A stretch of DNA of 56,609 bases from the NCBI GenBank assembly GCA_023436715.1, contig JAEZIJ010000142.1, positions 1 through 56,609 of the forward strand, in the 5' to 3' direction. This document shows, piece after piece, positions 53,024-56,609 of the stretch. The translations under genes and the position numbers were made by a program. Source of the DNA: Acidobacteriota bacterium. Its GTDB lineage: Bacteria; Acidobacteriota; Terriglobia; Bryobacterales; Bryobacteraceae. The notes beneath the pieces are model-generated. The model did no database searches. It saw only the letters and a list, made by a program, of their open reading frames with translations, and was not told the origin of the DNA. The first letter of the stretch is position 1. Every line of letters begins with the position of its first letter.

Positions 53024-53036
53024 GGTCTGCTTGCGG

Positions 53037-54059
53037 ATGCTGACAATCTCTGTCGTGATCCCCGTGTTCGACGGGGCGGCGTTCCTTGCGCAGTGCCTGC
53101 GAGCGCTAAACAGCTCGACTATCCCGGTATTTGAATGTATCGTTGTGGACGACTACTCGTCCGACCAGTCGGCCGCGATTGCCGAAGCGGCGGGCGCGGT
53201 TGTACTGCGGACTGCGCGCAAAGCAGGTCCCGCCGTGGCGCGGAATCACGGCGCGGCCCGTGCCTCCGGGGATGTGCTCCTGTTCGTTGACAGCGATGTA
53301 TGCGTCCATTCCGAAACCCTCGCCCGCATATACCAACGGTTCCAGGACGAGCCGGACCTGGACGCCTTGATCGGTTCCTACGATGACGAACCTTTAGCTC
53401 CGGGCTTCGTTTCGCAGTACAAGAATCTGTTGCAGCACTATGTTCACCAGAAGGGATCGAGGCAGGCCACGACGTTCTGGTCGGGCTGCGGGGCCGTGCG
53501 CAGGGAGGTTTTCCTGGCGCTCGGGGGCTTCGATGAGAGCTACGGACGCCCTTCCATCGAGGATATAGATTTCGGTTACCGGATGCTTGAGAACGGCCGC
53601 CGCATCGCGCTCGATCCGGACGTGCAGGTAAAGCACCTCAAGAAATGGCGGCTTTCCTCGATGGTGCGATCGGATATCTTTGATCGCGCGCTGCCCTGGA
53701 CGCGGCTCATTCTCCGCTCCTCAAGGCTTCCGAATGACCTGAACCTGTCTATATCCCAACGGATCAGTGCGGCGATGGTCATCGCTGGCGTCGGGCTTGC
53801 CGGACTATGTCCCGCGATAGATGCGGTTCACCCCGCGCTGGCCGCGCCGCCGCTTGCAGTGGCTGTGCTCATCAACAGAAGCTTCTATTCGTTTCTTGCG
53901 GCAAGGCGAGGCTGGATGTTTGCTTTGGGCGGCATCGTGCTTCATATGGCCTACTATCTTTACAGCACGCTCGCATTTGCCGCCGGCGCCGCGGCTCATG
54001 CTCTGGACCGCCGCGAGGCGGCCGAAACACGCGGCAAGCAGGTGGTGAATCGCTACTGA
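53037..54059 (+). CDS. GT2 family glycosyltransferase with C-terminal membrane segments
   Basis: 340 aa from the ATG at 53037; a TTG at 53031 would add two residues. The GT-A core reads TISVVIPVFDGAAFL, VVDDYSSDQS, AGPAVARNHGA, and the metal-binding LLFVDSDVCVH. The acceptor region has FWSGCGAVRREVF, GGFDESY and SIEDIDFGYRM. Three hydrophobic segments at about 240-325 anchor it in the membrane. It is similar in layout to the GT2 at 55442-56356. The acceptor is unknown, possibly a lipid carrier. Confidence 0.88.
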   Translation: MLTISVVIPVFDGAAFLAQCLRALNSSTIPVFECIVVDDYSSDQSAAIAEAAGAVVLRTARKAGPAVARNHGAARASGDVLLFVDSDVCVHSETLARIYQRFQDEPDLDALIGSYDDEPLAPGFVSQYKNLLQHYVHQKGSRQATTFWSGCGAVRREVFLALGGFDESYGRPSIEDIDFGYRMLENGRRIALDPDVQVKHLKKWRLSSMVRSDIFDRALPWTRLILRSSRLPNDLNLSISQRISAAMVIAGVGLAGLCPAIDAVHPALAAPPLAVAVLINRSFYSFLAARRGWMFALGGIVLHMAYYLYSTLAFAAGAAAHALDRREAAETRGKQVVNRY

Positions 54060-54107
54060 GCCGCGCGCGTAACCAAGCGGCTTGCGCGCCCCTTTTTCAG
54101 CATCCTC

Positions 54108-54365
54108 CTACGCCGCACGGCGCAGGTCCCTCACCTTCTGGTCGAATTCCTCTTTCGTGATTTCCCCGCGGGCGTAGCGTCGCCTCAGTATTCGTTCTTC
54201 TACATCCATGTGCGGGCTTTCTGTGTCGATTCCCATCCCCGTCTCATCCGTGTCGCCGCGGTTCCAGCCCCAGCCTATGCCCCAGACGATCAGGAAAAGA
54301 ATGAATGCCCAGAAAGCCCAGAACCACCAGCCCCATCCCCAGTAGCCCCAGCCGCCTCCCCACAT
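54108..54365 (-). CDS. SHOCT domain membrane protein, Trp/Gly-rich
   Basis: 85 aa from the ATG at 54365, chosen because AAGGAGGG lies about 7 nt upstream. The N-terminus is a Trp/Gly-rich hydrophobic segment (MWGGGWGYWGWGWWFWAFWA then FILFLIVWGIGWGW), one membrane helix with at least ten tryptophans. The C-terminal 30 residues are a SHOCT helix pair: ILRRRYARGEITKEEFDQKV. SHOCT domains are short oligomerisation modules found at the ends of many bacterial proteins; the role here is unknown. It converges with the GT2 gene. Confidence 0.85.
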   Translation of the reverse strand: MWGGGWGYWGWGWWFWAFWAFILFLIVWGIGWGWNRGDTDETGMGIDTESPHMDVEERILRRRYARGEITKEEFDQKVRDLRRAA

Positions 54366-54458
54366 CGCGCGCCCTCCTTGGATCAGCATCTCGCCGCATC
54401 CCTGGTCCCATTATAGGAAGCTCACCGTCAATTCACGAGTTGCTGGTGTTCTTAGCTG

Positions 54459-55439
54459 TTACCCAAGGGGCACCCTGAGTAGATTCCTGCCTTCATCCCA
54501 CGCGCAGCGCGTGCCGAGAGCGGCGCACAAGGATTCCATCTTGGTGGCGATCTGCCGCGCGTGCCGCGGTTCGGCAAGTCTGGCCTGGAAATCGCGAATC
54601 AGGGTAGGCCGCAGCGCGATTTCCTGGACGCGATGGCCTGAAACATCCACCGTGAACAGAAAGGACTCATCATTGCGCTCGAGTTCATCCACAGCGTAGT
54701 CGTCTATGAAGTCGCCGGCGCTGTACAGGATCGGCTTGCCCCGGTATACCTCGATACCGCGGAAGATATGCGGCGAGTGGCCGGCCACGATGCCGGCTCC
54801 GGCCTCGATGAGAGCGCGGCCGAAAGCGATGTGTTCCGGCGGCGGGTGGTAGCCCCAGTTTGGTCCCCAGTGTAAGGAGACGAGCAGGCAATCCACCTTG
54901 CTGGATGTAGCAGCAACAAGGTCAAACAGGCGCCTGGCCCTGTGGTCGCCCGTATCGGCCGGCACGAAACACGTACCCGGCATCTGCTCGGATGCCTCCC
55001 ATCCCGGTTCATTATCGGTGCAGGCGATTATGCCCACACGGCTTCCTCCAACCGTCAGAATGGCCGGACGCCATGCTTCGGCGCGGTCCCTGCCCGCGCC
55101 TGCCGCTCGAATGTCCGCCTTCTCGAGCGCGCTGAACATCTCGCTCAGCGCATCGTACTCGTAGTCGAGCACGTGATTGTTTGCGATGGATACGACGTTG
55201 ATTCCCGCTTCCCGCAGCACCGCAACGTTCTTGACGTCGGACCGGAAGTGGAAGATTTTGCGTGTGGCCCGCCACGGGCGGCCGCGGTCGCTCAGCACGC
55301 ACTCCAGGTTGCAGAACCGGGCGTCCGCGGCCCTGAAGAACGGAAGCGTGTTACCCCAGGGATATTCCGGAGCCGCCTCCTTGAGCATCTGATTGACAAG
55401 GCGGCCCAACATCACGTCCCCGACGATCAGGATGCGCAC
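54459..55439 (-). CDS. CapA family protein (PGA_cap metallophosphoesterase-like)
   Basis: 326 aa from the GTG at 55439, 2 nt after the stop of the upstream GT2; the longer open frame to 55805 is antisense to nothing coding on this strand and overlaps that gene. Motifs: LIVGDVMLGRLVNQ (metal site), FCNLECVLSD, VVSIANNHVLDY, VDCLLVSLHWGPNWGY, AGIVAGHSPHIFRGIEVYRG, and LYSAGDFIDDY. This is the CapA/PgsA superfamily linked to poly-gamma-glutamate capsule synthesis and other envelope polymers. No signal peptide is evident with this start. Coupling to the GT2 suggests a shared cell-envelope function. Confidence 0.87.
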   Translation of the reverse strand: MRILIVGDVMLGRLVNQMLKEAAPEYPWGNTLPFFRAADARFCNLECVLSDRGRPWRATRKIFHFRSDVKNVAVLREAGINVVSIANNHVLDYEYDALSEMFSALEKADIRAAGAGRDRAEAWRPAILTVGGSRVGIIACTDNEPGWEASEQMPGTCFVPADTGDHRARRLFDLVAATSSKVDCLLVSLHWGPNWGYHPPPEHIAFGRALIEAGAGIVAGHSPHIFRGIEVYRGKPILYSAGDFIDDYAVDELERNDESFLFTVDVSGHRVQEIALRPTLIRDFQARLAEPRHARQIATKMESLCAALGTRCAWDEGRNLLRVPLG

Positions 55440-55441
55440 AC

Positions 55442-56356
55442 TTAGTGGGACGCGCTCGCGCTGCGCGCGGTTGTTCCCGGTAGCGGCGGCAGCAGGGCCC
55501 TGTGGAAGATCATGCCCGCCAGCGCGGCCACCTGAGATGCACCCAACAGGAGCGAGAGTTGCGCGCCCCGCCATCCAGCCCTGCGCCGGAACCCGCTCGA
55601 CAGAAGGCCGCCGTACCAGCCCGGCGACTTGCTCTGCGGCTTCGGCCGGCCATCTCTGGCGCATGCCGCCCGGTAACTGCCGGATCCTGCGCCATATTGG
55701 AGGTGCAGTTTGAGGAACTTGCGGAAATTCAACCAGTGCGCGTGCAACACGACGGCCTCGGGTACGAACGCAAACCGCCCGCCCGAGACGGCCCAACGAT
55801 GGCATAGATCGCGGTCCTCGCCGAAGCGGAGAGCGGGATCGAACCCGCCCAAACGGAGGAAATCGTCGCGCCTCAGTGCAAGGTTGTTCGTCATGAAGAA
55901 GCCGCCGATGTACTCGGTCGGGCTACGTCGCTCGTAGAGGTAATCAAGCAGGAACTGTGTGGCTTCAGCATACGGGTTGTCGTGCAGCCGGTTCACGATC
56001 CGCCCCCCGCAGAGGAGCCCGCTCGAATCGCGAAGGCGGCCGGCCATGGCGCCGAGCCAATCCGCACTCGCCTCGCAGTCGTCATCGAGAAAGGCAATGA
56101 ATTCGCCGCCGGCGCAGGCCACGCCGAAATTTCTCGCGCCTCCCGGTCCGGTCCTGGGTTGATCCAGGAGCTTGAGGTCGATGCGGGACTTGCACTCCGC
56201 GGCGACGCCGGCCGGCACCGGTTCTCCTCCGTCGTTGACGACGAGCGCCTCCCACCGCTCGCGCGGATACCGCAGCGCGGTGAGTGAAGCGAGTAAACGC
56301 GCAATCTGCTTGGGTCGGCAGTAGGTGGGAATCACGATCGAAAACGTAGGTTGCAT
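55442..56356 (-). CDS. GT2 family glycosyltransferase
   Basis: 304 aa from the ATG at 56356, which starts directly before the first strand (TFSIVIPTYCRPKQIA) and has AAGGGGG about 10 nt upstream; the frame is open to 56446. Further motifs are VVNDGGEPVP, RTGPGGARNFGV, the metal-binding AFLDDDCEASADWL, FFMTNNLALRRDDF, GGFDPALRFGEDRDLCHR, and VLHAHWLNFRKFL. A weak hydrophobic segment near the C-terminus (LLLGASQVAALAGMIF) may touch the membrane. It is followed within 2 nt by the CapA-like gene. Confidence 0.88.
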   Translation of the reverse strand: MQPTFSIVIPTYCRPKQIARLLASLTALRYPRERWEALVVNDGGEPVPAGVAAECKSRIDLKLLDQPRTGPGGARNFGVACAGGEFIAFLDDDCEASADWLGAMAGRLRDSSGLLCGGRIVNRLHDNPYAEATQFLLDYLYERRSPTEYIGGFFMTNNLALRRDDFLRLGGFDPALRFGEDRDLCHRWAVSGGRFAFVPEAVVLHAHWLNFRKFLKLHLQYGAGSGSYRAACARDGRPKPQSKSPGWYGGLLSSGFRRRAGWRGAQLSLLLGASQVAALAGMIFHRALLPPLPGTTARSASASH

Positions 56357-56409
56357 CAATGGTGTGCCCCCTTTTAGCCGCGCTACTGGTCCCATCATCA
56401 CACAAGCTC

Positions 56410-56435
56410 CCGATGAACCGCCCCCGATGAACCGC
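56410..56435. repeat. Short 14-bp tandem duplication
   Basis: CCGATGAACCGC occurs twice with a 14-bp period, just before the apparent left end of the insertion sequence. It may be a duplication made during insertion or simple slippage. Confidence 0.45.
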
Positions 56436-56436
56436 T

Positions 56437-56609
56437 GTCGCGCCACTTTGATAATGTCCCCTTTGGACCTCGATAGAAATGACCCCTAACCTGAAGACCT
56501 CGAATGGAGGTCGGGGTGGGAAGGACAGCGATGAGCAGCAAAGAGCTGCGCCGGGTGGAAGTCCTTGCCCGCGTGAAGAGCAAAGAACTGAAGTTGGTGA
56601 ATGCGGCCG
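56437..56609 (+). mobile_element. Left end of a probable insertion sequence (incomplete)
   Basis: The TGATAATGTCCCCTTTGG-type stretch at 56449-56466, with a further AATGACCCC at 56481-56489, followed by a transposase-like start, is the pattern seen at ends of some IS481/ISNCY-like elements. The exact terminus and the target duplication cannot be fixed because the right end is outside the window. Confidence 0.4.
56531..56609 (+). CDS. Probable transposase, N-terminal fragment cut by the window end
   Basis: The ATG at 56531 is preceded by AAGGA. The 26 visible codons read MSSKELRRVEVLARVKSKEL then KLVNAA, which resembles the start of the helix-turn-helix of ISNCY (IS1202-type) transposases, where a similar KE..RLEVL..V..GE..L.EAA pattern is usual. 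The rest lies outside the window. Confidence 0.45.
   Translation, partial: MSSKELRRVEVLARVKSKELKLVNAA

Overview
The window is GC-rich bacterial chromosome, densely coded, with many 4-bp start/stop overlaps. The mix of genes points to an acidobacterium of the Solibacter/Bryobacter type: an SBBP-repeat beta-propeller protein with tandem PCRVMDTR domains, an FG-GAP/ASPIC-UnbV protein, Tat-exported enolase-superfamily enzymes, giant CheB-CheR-kinase hybrids and a SHOCT protein. This placement is inferred from gene content, because the window holds no rRNA or other phylogenetic marker. Several genes lack a Shine-Dalgarno sequence but carry a TANNNT hexamer 6-13 nt before the start, as in leaderless transcription.

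Layout. (1) 1-4.2 kb: two divergent paralogous exported mandelate-racemase-type enzymes, then two small exported proteins (a LolA-like one and a DUF2147 one). (2) 4.2-6.5 kb: a glycosyltransferase and a methyltransferase. (3) 6.6-16.2 kb: a signalling block with a decayed receiver-domain remnant, a CheB-CheR-PAS-kinase-receiver hybrid of 1381 aa, a stand-alone CheB with a zinc ribbon, and a second hybrid of 1271 aa whose CheR part is eroded. (4) 16.3-17.3 kb: a tiny secreted-peptide candidate and an alpha/beta hydrolase.

(5) 17.4-43 kb: a large surface-polysaccharide locus. It holds multidomain glycosyltransferases (GT4+GT2), a sulfotransferase with three C-terminal repeats, and a translationally coupled CDP-sugar cassette (cytidylyltransferase, CDP-glucose 4,6-dehydratase, 3,5-epimerase-like protein, SDR reductase). 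These are followed by a GT39-like membrane protein, a methyltransferase, a polyprenyl-phosphate-type GT2, and a TylCIII-like sugar C-methyltransferase on the other strand. Next come the SBBP/PCRVMDTR protein, a nucleotide-sugar epimerase, and a 1054-aa methyltransferase-toroid-GT2 fusion converging on a GT2+GT4 protein that shares a small repeat module with it. A 59-codon relic of a LegB-like dehydratase marks the edge. The cassette is best explained as making a CDP-activated 6-deoxyhexose, possibly 3-C-methyl branched, which the glycosyltransferases would build into an O-antigen or exopolysaccharide.

(6) 43.4-48.3 kb: tRNA-Leu(CAA), a secreted esterase, a coupled NarX/NarL-type kinase-regulator-FG-GAP operon, and a Lys/Ala-rich histone-H1-like protein. 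(7) 48.4-56.6 kb: a one-module adenylation-carrier-thioesterase enzyme whose adenylation domain resembles oxalate/acyl-CoA ligases, a methyltransferase, a membrane protein, two GT2 enzymes, a SHOCT protein, a CapA-type protein, and at the right edge the start of what looks like an insertion-sequence transposase. The most unusual items are the 1054-aa trifunctional fusion, the paired CheB-CheR-kinase hybrids, the repeat-tailed sulfotransferase and the leaderless-promoter pattern.
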